Of a DNA stretch of 64,000 nt, positions 34,537 to 43,248 are shown one piece after another. The number at the start of each line of letters is the position of its first letter. The stretch's first letter is position 1. Source of the DNA: Alteribacillus iranensis. GTDB lineage: Bacteria > Bacillota > Bacilli > Bacillales > Marinococcaceae. The notes below the pieces were generated by a model. That model worked only from the letters and a program-made list of their open reading frames with translations, did not search any database and was not told the origin of the DNA. The stretch is taken from contig NZ_FONT01000005.1 of NCBI RefSeq assembly GCF_900113025.1, positions 203,215-267,214 of the forward strand, written 5' to 3'. The position numbers and the translations under genes were made by a program.

Positions 34537-34893
34537 TCAGTCATGTTGATGAGATGATTCTTCTTGGTGATCTGTATGACTACCATGATCGTGATGAAAG
34601 CCAAAAGACATGGTGAATAAGGACCCTGCTACAATGATGGCGGCTAAGACAAATCCGTGGAACATCATATTCCAAGGAACGTGTCCGCCCCCACTGGAAG
34701 ATTCTGTCATATGCATGAACATGAATAATTGAATTCCTGCTTGTATAATGGCCAGCGCCATAATAGCAATAATAATCCATGCAACTGGCAAATTTGATCC
34801 TAGAGCTGCCCACACAGCCAACAATGTCAGAACGATAGACAGTAAAAAGCCGATAATGTGTTGGACGGGTACATGCTTGGTGTTTTTACTCAT
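34537..34893 (-). CDS. qoxD: Cytochrome aa3 quinol oxidase subunit IV
   Basis: 118 residues from the ATG at 34893, one base after the qoxC stop codon; the track start at 34911 is less likely. Three membrane segments, HIIGFLLSIVLTLLAVWAAL at the start, AIIQAGIQLFMFMHMTE, and a His-rich C-terminal tail (HHDHGSHTDHQEESSHQHD) fit QoxD/CtaF-type subunit IV. The His/Asp-rich tail is unusual and might bind metal. Confidence 0.88.
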   Translation of the reverse strand: MSKNTKHVPVQHIIGFLLSIVLTLLAVWAALGSNLPVAWIIIAIMALAIIQAGIQLFMFMHMTESSSGGGHVPWNMMFHGFVLAAIIVAGSLFTMSFGFHHDHGSHTDHQEESSHQHD

Positions 34894-34894
34894 G

Positions 34895-35500
34895 TTACAC
34901 CACCATCCCAATTAAATAGACGCTTGTAAAAATAAAGATCCAAATAACATCTAGAAAGTGCCAATATAAACTTATCACAAAAACTTTACGGCTCGTGACA
35001 GGTGTTAAGCCACGCTTCACCAATTGAATGATTAATAGAACAGCCCAGCCGATACCCAGTGTTACGTGAACACCGTGAGTGCCAGCCAGAACAAAGAAAG
35101 CTGACCAGAATGAACTCGACTGTAACGTTGCTCCCTCATGTGCATAATGGATAAATTCATAGATTTCAAAACCGAGAAAACCAAGTCCCAAACCTAACGT
35201 AATGACTAACCAAGTGATTAAGCCTTTTAAAGAGCCGGCTCTCATTTGGTGAATGGCCAGGCCACAAGTAAAACTACTCGTTAATAATAAAAATGTCATT
35301 ACTAACGTGATACCTGGCTCAAAGAGATCCGCAGGCACCGGAGCATCTGCTGTTCTCCCAAATAGGACAGCATATGTTGCAAACAGGGTAGAAAAGAGAA
35401 CCACTTCGGCGCCAAGAAATATCCAAAATCCGAGAATGCTCATTTGGCCTTCCTGCGTACGATATTCGAGAGGGCCCGTTTTTAATTCATGTGTGCTCAC
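34895..35500 (-). CDS. qoxC: Cytochrome aa3 quinol oxidase subunit III
   Basis: 201 residues with five membrane segments. Heme-copper oxidase subunit III landmarks are FWIFLGAEVVLFSTLFATYA, EIYEFIHYA, FFVLAGTHGVHVTLGI and ISLYWHFLDVIWIFIFT. It stabilises subunit I and is encoded in the standard order A-B-C-D, with its start 3 bp from the qoxB stop region. Confidence 0.93.
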   Translation of the reverse strand: MSTHELKTGPLEYRTQEGQMSILGFWIFLGAEVVLFSTLFATYAVLFGRTADAPVPADLFEPGITLVMTFLLLTSSFTCGLAIHQMRAGSLKGLITWLVITLGLGLGFLGFEIYEFIHYAHEGATLQSSSFWSAFFVLAGTHGVHVTLGIGWAVLLIIQLVKRGLTPVTSRKVFVISLYWHFLDVIWIFIFTSVYLIGMVV

Positions 35501-35502
35501 TT

Positions 35503-37437
35503 TTACAACCCCCTTGCACTACGCTCAATTTTTTTGATCTCATCAACTTCTACATGGTATCCGTCGTCATAATCAAAAGACCGAATCCCCATCATAATCA
35601 ATGTTCCAATAAGGCCAATAACCGCCAGGCCTATCCACTCAAAGACAAGGGCGAAACTTGCGAAAGCCAGAATAGCCATCATAATAATCGGTTGTCCCGT
35701 GTTGCTTGGCATGTGAATCGGTTCTAATCTCTCTTCATCAAAAGTAGTTTCATTGTTTTTCTTCATGGACAAGAAAGCATCTCTTCCATTTATTTCCGGC
35801 AATGTGGCAAAGTTATAAAAAGGAACAGGTGTAGGAGTCGCCCATTCAAGTGTTCGTCCGTCCCATGCATCCCCTTTTTCTTCTCTCTTACTATAGCGAT
35901 AGCTGTAATAAATGTTGTAGACAAAGATAACAAACCCAACTCCCATGCCGAATGCTCCTACCGTTGATATCACATTTAACGGCATCCATTCAGGAAGGAT
36001 AGCGAAAACACGACGCGGCATGCCATCTAGTCCGACAAAGTATTGCGGAAAGAAACAGACATGGAAACCAATCAAAAACCACCAGAAGCTATGCTTGCCA
36101 ATTCTTTCATTTAATTTATGGCCGAACATTTTCGGATACCAATAAACTAAACCAGCAAAGCAGGCAAATACAGTTCCTGCAATTAACACATAGTGGAAAT
36201 GAGCAATCAAAAAGTAAGAATTATGGAACTGATAGTCAGCCGCCGCCATCCCGAGCATAACGCCGGTAACGCCACCGATAACGAAACTCGGAATAAACGC
36301 AAGCGACCACATCATAGCTGTTGTCATCTGTATTCGTGATTTATAGAGTGTTGCCAGCCAATTAAATATTTTCACACCGGTAGGTACTGCGATTAACATG
36401 GTTGACACAGAGAATACAGAATTGACCAATGCGCCAGCCCCCATGGTAAAGAAGTGGTGAACCCAAACAAGAAAGCTCAATCCGGCAATGAGTATCATCG
36501 ACCAAACCATCGCTTTATAGCCAAACAACTGCTTTCGAGCGAACGTGGCAATAATCTCTGAGAATATACCAAACGCCGGCAAGATAACGATATATACTTC
36601 GGGGTGCCCCCACATCCAGAATAAATTCGCCCACATCATCGGCATGCCTTCTCCGGTCAGCGTGAAAAACTGTGATCCAAATATACGGTCAATCGTTAAT
36701 AAAGCTAATGCCACTGTTAAAATGGGAAAAGCAAATATGATAATAAACGACGTGACGAGAGTGGACCAAGTGAAAATCGGCATATCAAACATTTTCATTC
36801 CCGGGGCACGCATTTTTAGAATAGTGACCATCAAGTTAATTCCTGTAGCAAGCGTACCGATACCAGCAAGCTGGAGGCCCATCAAATAGAAATTTTGCCC
36901 AGGTCCTGGACTTAATGCTGCACCGGCAAGCGGCGTATAACTTGTCCACCCTGCATCCGGCGATCCCCCAATAACAAATGAGATATTGAAAAGCATCGCA
37001 CCGAAGAAAAAGGACCAGAAACTCACTGCATTTACGAACGGAAATGCGAAGTCTCGCGCACCAATTTGCAGTGGGACAATGATATTCATCAGACCAACGA
37101 GAAATGGCATAGCCATAAAAATGATCATCACCGTACCATGCGTCGTGAAAATCTCATTATAGTGCTGCGAGTTTAAAAAGTTCATATTTGGAAACGCCAG
37201 CTGTACCCTCATCATCAGCGCATCGACACCGCCACGGAATAACATTGCCAAGGCACTAAGTATATACATAATGCCAATTTTTTTGTGGTCTACTGTCGTC
37301 AGCCATTCACGCCATAGCCAACCCCATCTCTTCAAATAGGTTAATAGAAAAATGATGGCAGACGTTACTAAGACAATAGATACCATTCCACCGTATATGA
37401 GAGGCTCTCCTGTTACAAAAAACTCATCTAGCTGCAT
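35503..37437 (-). CDS. qoxB: Cytochrome aa3 quinol oxidase subunit I
   Basis: 644 residues, about 14-15 membrane segments. Heme and CuB ligands are visible: THGTVM (low-spin heme), HPEVYI with the His-Tyr cross-link pair, WVHHFFTMG and LIAHFHYVLIAG. It is the catalytic subunit that reduces O2 to water and pumps protons. The length and the extra helices at both ends are those of the aa3-600 menaquinol oxidase rather than of a cytochrome c oxidase. The downstream subunits follow immediately. Confidence 0.95.
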   Translation of the reverse strand: MQLDEFFVTGEPLIYGGMVSIVLVTSAIIFLLTYLKRWGWLWREWLTTVDHKKIGIMYILSALAMLFRGGVDALMMRVQLAFPNMNFLNSQHYNEIFTTHGTVMIIFMAMPFLVGLMNIIVPLQIGARDFAFPFVNAVSFWSFFFGAMLFNISFVIGGSPDAGWTSYTPLAGAALSPGPGQNFYLMGLQLAGIGTLATGINLMVTILKMRAPGMKMFDMPIFTWSTLVTSFIIIFAFPILTVALALLTIDRIFGSQFFTLTGEGMPMMWANLFWMWGHPEVYIVILPAFGIFSEIIATFARKQLFGYKAMVWSMILIAGLSFLVWVHHFFTMGAGALVNSVFSVSTMLIAVPTGVKIFNWLATLYKSRIQMTTAMMWSLAFIPSFVIGGVTGVMLGMAAADYQFHNSYFLIAHFHYVLIAGTVFACFAGLVYWYPKMFGHKLNERIGKHSFWWFLIGFHVCFFPQYFVGLDGMPRRVFAILPEWMPLNVISTVGAFGMGVGFVIFVYNIYYSYRYSKREEKGDAWDGRTLEWATPTPVPFYNFATLPEINGRDAFLSMKKNNETTFDEERLEPIHMPSNTGQPIIMMAILAFASFALVFEWIGLAVIGLIGTLIMMGIRSFDYDDGYHVEVDEIKKIERSARGL

Positions 37438-37439
37438 AT

Positions 37440-38378
37440 CTATTCACCTACTTCCTGCGGCTGATTGCTCTTATTAATATTTTCTAAGTGTAATAATTTA
37501 CCATACGCATCTTCATGGCGTTCAATAGAGTAATCGCGACCTTCATTTGTCCCATGGTCCACCCACTGAAGATGAGTCGAGGAAAATGCCATCGTATTTG
37601 TCAAGCCAGGCTCAAGTAATGTGTCGTATTGTTCTTGAGTGAGTGCAGGTTTTTCAATTTGAATGCTTTGTACCCAGTCCTCAAATTGTTCCTTACTTTC
37701 TGCGTGGACTTTAAAAGTTTGTTTTGCAAAACCCTCTCCATTAAAGTTAGAATTACGTCCGTCATAAACACCTGGCTCATCCGCCTGCAAATAAAGAACC
37801 GTTTCCATACCGGCCATATTGTATTTTTGACCACCAAGTGCTGGAATCCATAAAGCTGCCATAGAGTCAGCAGACGATAACCGGAATTCAATGTCTCGAC
37901 CCGTTGGTATGTGCAAGTAGTTCACCGTCTCTATATTCTGTTCTGGATAGCTGAAAAACCATTTCCAATCAGCTGAAGTCGCATAAATAACTAGCGGCTC
38001 CTCGTCCGTACCCTCAGCGGAAGGCTTTTCCAAGTCATATATTGTTTGCACTGTCGGTATGGATAAAGCAATGACAATAGCTAAGGGGATAACAGTCCAA
38101 ATAATTTCAATCATGGTGTTACCATGAATATCAGGGTCATAATCACTGCTCTTACGGTTAGGACGATCACGGAACTTATAAACCATGAAAGCAAATAACA
38201 CGAACACCACAACCACGATAATCATCATGAATATGAGAGAATACATAATAAGGTCTTTCTGACTTTGTGCAACCGGCCCTTTAGGATCGAAAACGACGAG
38301 TTGATTGCATCCACTTAACAGCATAACAGCGCCTATTAGAAAGAAAGAAAACCATTTATTCTTTGTCATATGTTTCAT
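37440..38378 (-). CDS. qoxA: Cytochrome aa3 quinol oxidase subunit II (lipoprotein)
   Basis: 312 residues. A lipoprotein signal ends in LSGC (Cys24), two membrane segments follow (about 42-70 and 90-110, with EIIWTVIPLAIVIAL), then a cupredoxin-like outer domain. The CuA cysteines and histidines of cytochrome c oxidases are absent, which marks a quinol-oxidising enzyme. It is the first gene of qoxABCD. The internal ATG at codon 4 could also serve as start. Confidence 0.93.
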   Translation of the reverse strand: MKHMTKNKWFSFFLIGAVMLLSGCNQLVVFDPKGPVAQSQKDLIMYSLIFMMIIVVVVFVLFAFMVYKFRDRPNRKSSDYDPDIHGNTMIEIIWTVIPLAIVIALSIPTVQTIYDLEKPSAEGTDEEPLVIYATSADWKWFFSYPEQNIETVNYLHIPTGRDIEFRLSSADSMAALWIPALGGQKYNMAGMETVLYLQADEPGVYDGRNSNFNGEGFAKQTFKVHAESKEQFEDWVQSIQIEKPALTQEQYDTLLEPGLTNTMAFSSTHLQWVDHGTNEGRDYSIERHEDAYGKLLHLENINKSNQPQEVGE

Positions 38379-38618
38379 GAGGCACTTCTCCCCTCTTTAA
38401 TATCTAATACGGAAATTATTGTTCAACGAGGAATGATATATTTAACTTGGCTAATTCACCATTTAACAATCGTAACGTTGATTATAGCAATATACCCTCT
38501 ATATATTTTAGTACCTTTACAAAATCGCAATAAAATGTCTACAATTTCGTTGCATAATTGATACAAAATGTTCAGGATTAGCAAAAAAGTTAGCAATTTC
38601 TTAACAAAGGAGCAAATA

Positions 38619-38885
38619 ATGAAATTAATTTTTGGTTATACCGTCATAATTACTATTTTTTCTTTTTGCATGATGGGGATAGATAAATGGAAAGCCATAA
38701 GGAGCAAACATCGTGTACCGGAGAATACGTTGCTCACCTTAGCATGTTTAGGAGGGTTTGGAGGAGTAATAGCGGGAATAATTATTTTTCATCACAAAGT
38801 GAGAAAGCCAATGTTTACTATGTTGGTACCTATTATTGGAGTTCTTGAAATAGCTGTCTTCCTTTATTTTTTTAATTTCATATAA
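38619..38885 (+). CDS. DUF1294 small membrane protein
   Basis: 88 residues from the ATG at 38619 behind AAAGGAG. The DUF1294 pattern is clear: CMMGIDKWKAIRSKHRVPE, then LLTLACLGGFGGVIAGIIIF and HHKVRKPMF. Four hydrophobic stretches are seen. The function is unknown. It is divergent from qoxA with about 240 bp between. Confidence 0.83.
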   Translation: MKLIFGYTVIITIFSFCMMGIDKWKAIRSKHRVPENTLLTLACLGGFGGVIAGIIIFHHKVRKPMFTMLVPIIGVLEIAVFLYFFNFI

Positions 38886-39012
38886 AAATCAAAGACAACT
38901 TCGCAATTGACAGACGCTATCACCACGGGCAAACGTACAGCATTCTTTCAGAGGTCCGCCAAAATCGGAGAGCTCTCTTACGGCATCTTCATCGTACTCT
39001 TTTTACACAAAA

Positions 39013-39046
39013 AAGAAGTTTTCCTTAGCAACAAGGAAAACTTCTT
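39013..39046 (-). terminator. Terminator of the SAM-riboswitch operon
   Basis: AAGAAGTTTTCCTT and AAGGAAAACTTCTT form a perfect 14-bp stem with a 6-base loop. The minus strand continues with TTTTGTG, so it ends leftward transcription just after the 32-residue peptide gene. Confidence 0.85.
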
Positions 39047-39059
39047 ATCTAGCAGGAAA

Positions 39060-39158
39060 CTAATCTTTAAAATACCACTTCCATAGTGAGACACCAACAA
39101 TAGCGAGACTAGCGAGAAAACCGTAAAGCCATATGGAAAGCATCGCGTTTACAAACAT
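39060..39158 (-). CDS. 32-residue single-span membrane peptide, putative symporter accessory protein
   Basis: A short frame coding MFVNAMLSIWLYGFLASL and then a hydrophobic run ending WKWYFKD, that is one membrane helix with aromatic belts and a charged C-terminus. The ATG is 9 bp behind AAAGGA. It starts 17 bp after the stop of the sodium:solute symporter gene and is closed by a terminator 14 bp after its own stop, so it is the last gene of the operon. Tiny membrane peptides next to SSS symporters are known as a class of accessory proteins, but similarity is only in size, topology and position. Confidence 0.6.
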   Translation of the reverse strand: MFVNAMLSIWLYGFLASLAIVGVSLWKWYFKD

Positions 39159-39175
39159 GTATGGTCATCCTTTCC

Positions 39176-40687
39176 CTAATTTGCCATCGAACGCTTTTCT
39201 TCTCTATCTTCCCTTTCAGATGGATACGGGTTTTTTAGAATTCTTGCGAAGATGACAATCGTTAAAATTCCAATAAAAGTAGCTACTGCTCCTGCAGACA
39301 TGGTACTCGGAATAATACCAGTAAAGTAAATAACAAGATAGGAGAGCAATCCAGTCGTCATCGAGAGTTCTGCTGCTCTCGCAGGAGCTTTTCTCTTACC
39401 ATATATAGCGTATAGGATCGGTCCCATCGTTCCAGCTGCAACTCCTGATATTCCTATCCACATGACATCGCCCATATATGCAGGAGGCTGCAATACAATC
39501 AAAAAAGCGGCCAATCCGATTAGAGGTACTGTCAGACGACTGATTTGTAAAGAAACTTTCTGTGCTTTTTCATCACTAATATCGATAATTTTTCGCTTAA
39601 CGAGAAACTTTAAAAAGATATCATTCGCAAACACAGTAGATATGGAAACGAATATTCCATCTGTAGTAGACATCGCAGCGGCAAGGATGACCACACCAAA
39701 AATAGCTACAATAATTGCCGGGAATGCCCAAACCGCGTATTCCATTAAAGCAAGATCTGCTTCCGCTACACTGTCCCCTAAAGCAACTCTGCTATAGAGC
39801 CCTCCGAAGAGAACGAGCAGACAGAAAGAAGCAGCAACTACGTATGTTGCAATCATTTTTCCTAGATCTTTTTCTCTCTTCAAACCAAGCACTTTATTGA
39901 ATAAATGCGGGGCAGAGGCAAAGGCCCATTGAATGATGATAGCACCGGATATAGCACCCACAGAATAAAAATGAGCGGAGTTTGGATTGAGAACTTCTAC
40001 TAAATTCCCGTTTTGATCACTAAGATTATCTACAATGCCTGTGAAAGTGCCTGATAGGCCACCATCCCAAAAAATAACTATTCCAGATACAAATATCGCT
40101 ACACCCGCAACAGCCATCATCACTGCCTGCACAGCATCGGTATAAATATCAGCAAAAGCCCCTCCTGCAAATACATAAAGAACGACAATAGCTGTTATAA
40201 AAATCAAACCTGTGGTATAGGACATTCCTAAAAGATACTCAAAAATTCGCGCACCTGCCACAAATTGGGCAGCAATATAAAATATATTAAAAAGCAGTAT
40301 GAGTCCTGTTCCTACTCTTAATATGTCACTGTTGTAAAAATCACCGAGCCAATCTGGTAGAGACAGTGACTTTTGTTTCGTGTTTAGTTTTCTTACTTTT
40401 TTGGCTACCATCAGAACCCCAATTGGTCCTCCGCCGATCATTGCTAAAAATATCCACAGGTTAGACAATCCCCAATCGTAAGACCAGCCTGGATACCCAA
40501 GAAATGTCGCTGCACTTAAATATGTAGCAGCAAAGGATAGACCGAGCACATATGGTCCTAAATTTCCCCCGCCGGTAGCAAAATCACTGACGCTTTTGGT
40601 TTTTCTAGCACTGATGAATCCAAGGACAAGCATCACAATAAGAAATAGTGCAAAACCAATCCAAGTATATAACGTAACTGTGCTCAT
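39176..40687 (-). CDS. Sodium:solute symporter family (SSS) transporter
   Basis: 503 residues with about 13 membrane segments. SSS landmarks: DFATGGGNLGPYVLGLSFAA near the N-terminus, ATYLSAATFLGYPGWSYDWG, AGGAFADIYTDAVQAVMMAV, and the Na+-site region VVILAAAMSTTDGIFVSIST. It imports an organic solute with Na+. It lies 45 bp downstream of a flavin monooxygenase gene behind a SAM riboswitch, so its substrate is probably a sulfur compound. The exact solute cannot be read from the sequence. Confidence 0.88.
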   Translation of the reverse strand: MSTVTLYTWIGFALFLIVMLVLGFISARKTKSVSDFATGGGNLGPYVLGLSFAATYLSAATFLGYPGWSYDWGLSNLWIFLAMIGGGPIGVLMVAKKVRKLNTKQKSLSLPDWLGDFYNSDILRVGTGLILLFNIFYIAAQFVAGARIFEYLLGMSYTTGLIFITAIVVLYVFAGGAFADIYTDAVQAVMMAVAGVAIFVSGIVIFWDGGLSGTFTGIVDNLSDQNGNLVEVLNPNSAHFYSVGAISGAIIIQWAFASAPHLFNKVLGLKREKDLGKMIATYVVAASFCLLVLFGGLYSRVALGDSVAEADLALMEYAVWAFPAIIVAIFGVVILAAAMSTTDGIFVSISTVFANDIFLKFLVKRKIIDISDEKAQKVSLQISRLTVPLIGLAAFLIVLQPPAYMGDVMWIGISGVAAGTMGPILYAIYGKRKAPARAAELSMTTGLLSYLVIYFTGIIPSTMSAGAVATFIGILTIVIFARILKNPYPSEREDREEKRSMAN

Positions 40688-40732
40688 TACTGACCTCCTT
40701 TGCTTTGATGAGAAGAGGGGGATGCCCCCTCT

Positions 40733-42106
40733 TTATGATGATTGAATTACCGCTGATTTTCGTGCCGGGTGATTGTCAGGTAAATGAGCACGTCCTTTAC
40801 CAAACATATTTTCTCTTAATGTTTTTCCTTCATATTCTTTTCGATAAATTCCTCGTTTTTGAAGCTCGGGCACAACATAATCTACAAACTCACGAAACGT
40901 TTCCGGGGAGTATGTTTGGGCGATGTTCAAGCCGTCTATATCCCCTTCTACAGCCCATTCTTCGATACGGTCTGCTATTTGTTCAGGGGTGCCGATAAAT
41001 TTCACTGTCCCATTTCCAAGCCCGTGATTTTTAACCGCCTCGCGCAACGTCCATTTTTTGTTCGGATCTTTCGTGTACATATCCAAGTTACCTTGCACTG
41101 CATCTGTCTCAATATCTTCTATATACTGATCTGGATCGTATTGAGAAAAATCAATTCCTGTATGCCCAGAAAGTAAAGAAGCTGTTCCTTCGTAGCTGAC
41201 GTGCTCGGTTAAATCCCTATATTTGGCATACGCTTCTTCTTCCGTAGATCCAATAATCGGTAAAACCATCGGAAAGATTAACACGTCTTCTGGATTTCTT
41301 CCTTGTTCTTTCGTCCGCTTCCGAATATCTGCCACGTAGGCTTTTGTTGCCTCTAGGGAATGATTTTTTGTAAAAATACCTTCAGCATGTTTCGCCGCAA
41401 AGTCTCTCCCTTTTGGAGACGCTCCTGCTTGGAACAAAACAGGGGTTCTCTGTGGGGAAGGTTCCACTAAATGTGGTCCCGGCACCTGAAAGAATTCACC
41501 TTCATGGTTAATCAATCGAACCTTCTCTGGATGTGCAAACGTATCATTATCTCGATCGTAAACGACTGCGTCATCTTCCCAGCTATGTTCCCAAAGTTTA
41601 TAAACAACGTCGAGAAACTCATCTGCCCGGTCATAGCGTAGTTCTTTCGGAAGCCGGCCAGAAAGCCCAAGATTCACTGCTTCACTTTCAAGATATGAAG
41701 TCACTACATTCCAAGCAACTCTACCGCCCGTTAAATGATCGAGAGTGGATAACTGACGTGCAAGCGCGTAAGGCTGTGCGTATGTAGCAGAAATAGTTGG
41801 GGCAAACCCAAGATTTTCAGTCACCGCAGCCATCGCAGTAATAGGAAGGACAGGGTCGTGGGCAGGAAGTTGTACAGCATGCTGAACGGCTGCGTCATGA
41901 CTGTTCCCATAGACGCTGTAAGTTCCTAAAACATCAGCGATAAACATGGCGTCAAATTTTCCGCGCTCAAGAATTTTCGCCGTTTCTACCCAATAGGATA
42001 AACTGCTATGATTCGTTCCCTCGTCCTTCGGATGCTTCCATAATCCCGTAGAGTGGGGAGAAGGTGAATTTTGAATAAACCCATTCAAGTGAATTTGCTT
42101 TTTCAT
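40733..42106 (-). CDS. LLM-class flavin-dependent monooxygenase (NtaA/SnaA/DszA family)
   Basis: 457 residues with the NtaA/SnaA/SoxA(DszA)/DmoA-family pattern: HLNGFIQNSPSPHSTGLWKH, AKILERGKFDAMFIADVLGTY, TAMAAVTENLGFAPTIS, LDHLTGGRVAWNVVTSYLES and AGASPKGRDFAAKHAEGIFT. It uses FMNH2 from a separate reductase to oxidise a C-S or C-N bond. Regulation by a SAM riboswitch points to sulfur scavenging, for example cleavage of an organosulfur compound. No reductase gene is in this operon; the HpaC-like reductase at 20.9 kb belongs to another operon. Confidence 0.88.
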   Translation of the reverse strand: MKKQIHLNGFIQNSPSPHSTGLWKHPKDEGTNHSSLSYWVETAKILERGKFDAMFIADVLGTYSVYGNSHDAAVQHAVQLPAHDPVLPITAMAAVTENLGFAPTISATYAQPYALARQLSTLDHLTGGRVAWNVVTSYLESEAVNLGLSGRLPKELRYDRADEFLDVVYKLWEHSWEDDAVVYDRDNDTFAHPEKVRLINHEGEFFQVPGPHLVEPSPQRTPVLFQAGASPKGRDFAAKHAEGIFTKNHSLEATKAYVADIRKRTKEQGRNPEDVLIFPMVLPIIGSTEEEAYAKYRDLTEHVSYEGTASLLSGHTGIDFSQYDPDQYIEDIETDAVQGNLDMYTKDPNKKWTLREAVKNHGLGNGTVKFIGTPEQIADRIEEWAVEGDIDGLNIAQTYSPETFREFVDYVVPELQKRGIYRKEYEGKTLRENMFGKGRAHLPDNHPARKSAVIQSS

Positions 42107-42161
42107 GCTAAGAACTCCCTTTTCAATGTTGTTTGTAAATTTTTGCTGGCTGGCTTATCGC

Positions 42162-42824
42162 TTAAGCTTCGTCATAGGCATTTAATGCATTGACACTGTG
42201 TGCAATTGCGGATCCTGCCTTTAAGGCTACTGCTACAAAAATAGCTTCCGATATCTCTTCTAGTGTAGCTCCCGTCTTTTTCGCATTTTTTGTATGCAAG
42301 TTAATACAATAAGCGCATCCGGTAGTATGAGCAGAGGCTACTGCTATTAGCTCTTTTTCCTTCTCCGTCAGCTTTCCAGCCTTGATAGCTGTTTGATCAA
42401 AGGAAGCAAATGCCTTGAATGTTTCTCCGTCAAGGTCACTAAATTCCTTAAGCCGATTGAAGTAAGAAGCTTTATAAAGCTCGTCTTCGCTATCACCATC
42501 AAACGCATTCAACGCATTTACACCATGAGCGGCTGCTGAACCAGCTTTTAATGCAGTTGCAACAAAAATCGCTTCAGCTACTTCCTCTTTATCAACATCA
42601 TTTTTCTTAGCGTTCCCTACATGTAAATCAATGCAATAAGGACATCCAGTAATATGAGCCACTGCAATGGCAATTAACTCCTTTAATTTTACAGACAAAT
42701 TTCCTTCAGCTAACGCTTTATCATTAAACTCAAAAAATGATTGAAATGCTTCTGGTGCGTATTCCTTCAGTTCGAAAATGCGGTTGAAATATGATTTTTT
42801 ATATAAGCTATCTGTTTGTGTCAA
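42162..42824 (-). CDS. Tandem carboxymuconolactone-decarboxylase (AhpD-like) domain protein
   Basis: 220 residues made of two copies of one AhpD-like domain (about 8-110 and 118-219). Each has the redox motif: Cys61-Pro-Tyr-Cys64 with His68, and Cys170-Ala-Tyr-Cys173 with His177. Each ends with the same GSAAAHGVNALNAFD / GSAIAHSVNALNAYD tail. The family includes alkylhydroperoxidase-like and arsenosugar-associated peroxidase-like proteins. It is the first gene after the SAM riboswitch, so it may protect or assist the flavin monooxygenase encoded next. The real substrate is unknown. Confidence 0.85.
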   Translation of the reverse strand: MTQTDSLYKKSYFNRIFELKEYAPEAFQSFFEFNDKALAEGNLSVKLKELIAIAVAHITGCPYCIDLHVGNAKKNDVDKEEVAEAIFVATALKAGSAAAHGVNALNAFDGDSEDELYKASYFNRLKEFSDLDGETFKAFASFDQTAIKAGKLTEKEKELIAVASAHTTGCAYCINLHTKNAKKTGATLEEISEAIFVAVALKAGSAIAHSVNALNAYDEA

Positions 42825-43000
42825 TGTAATCTCTCCTTATTGATTAAAAAATTTGTACGTTATCGGTGACTCAAAAACTATGAATCCACTATTTACCGTG
42901 TAACACACCTCCCTAACTAATTAAATATATCTTATCAAATTACTGGGTTTTTGAGCAATGTTTTCTTGCTATTTTCCTTTTCTAAAATAATGATACAAAC

Positions 43001-43032
43001 AAAAAAACCTCTTGATGAGAAAGAGGTTTTTA
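43001..43032 (-). terminator. Intrinsic terminator of the SAM riboswitch expression platform
   Basis: On the minus strand AAAAACCTCTT and AAGAGGTTTTT pair around CTCATC and run into TTTTTTTG. It lies directly after the S-box aptamer and before the AhpD-like gene, so it should form when SAM is bound. Confidence 0.9.
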
Positions 43033-43041
43033 TACACACTG

Positions 43042-43150
43042 TCTCATCTGCCAAGCGACTGCTTGCTGGAATTAGCACCTTTTTGCTTTTATAAGCAACG
43101 GTTGCTGCGGGATCACAGGACCAGTTCCTCCCCCGACTCTTGATAAGATT
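43042..43150 (-). ncRNA. SAM-I (S-box) riboswitch
   Basis: The minus strand holds the S-box consensus in order: CTTATCAAGAG, GGGGGAGGAACTGG, CCTGTGATCCCGCAGCAACC, a variable GTTGCTTATAAAAGC arm, AAAAAGGTGCTAATTCC, GCAAGC and the closing CTTGGCAGATGAG. A transcription terminator follows at 43001-43032. High SAM should switch off the four-gene operon AhpD-like / flavin monooxygenase / symporter / small peptide. S-boxes control methionine, cysteine and sulfur-uptake genes in Bacillales. Confidence 0.95.
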
Positions 43151-43194
43151 AGCCTTTATTCAATTGGAATTTTTCATCATTTAAGATTTCTTTT

Positions 43195-43223
43195 ATCTTA
43201 GCGTTTACAAAGTAAAGTGTCAA
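43195..43223 (-). promoter_or_regulatory. SigA-type promoter driving the SAM riboswitch operon
   Basis: Minus strand TTGACA (43218-43223), a 17-bp spacer and TAAGAT (43195-43200). The expected start is near 43188, about 40 bp before the first S-box element. Confidence 0.7.
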
Positions 43224-43248
43224 GAAGAAATATTTCTTTGATCATAAT

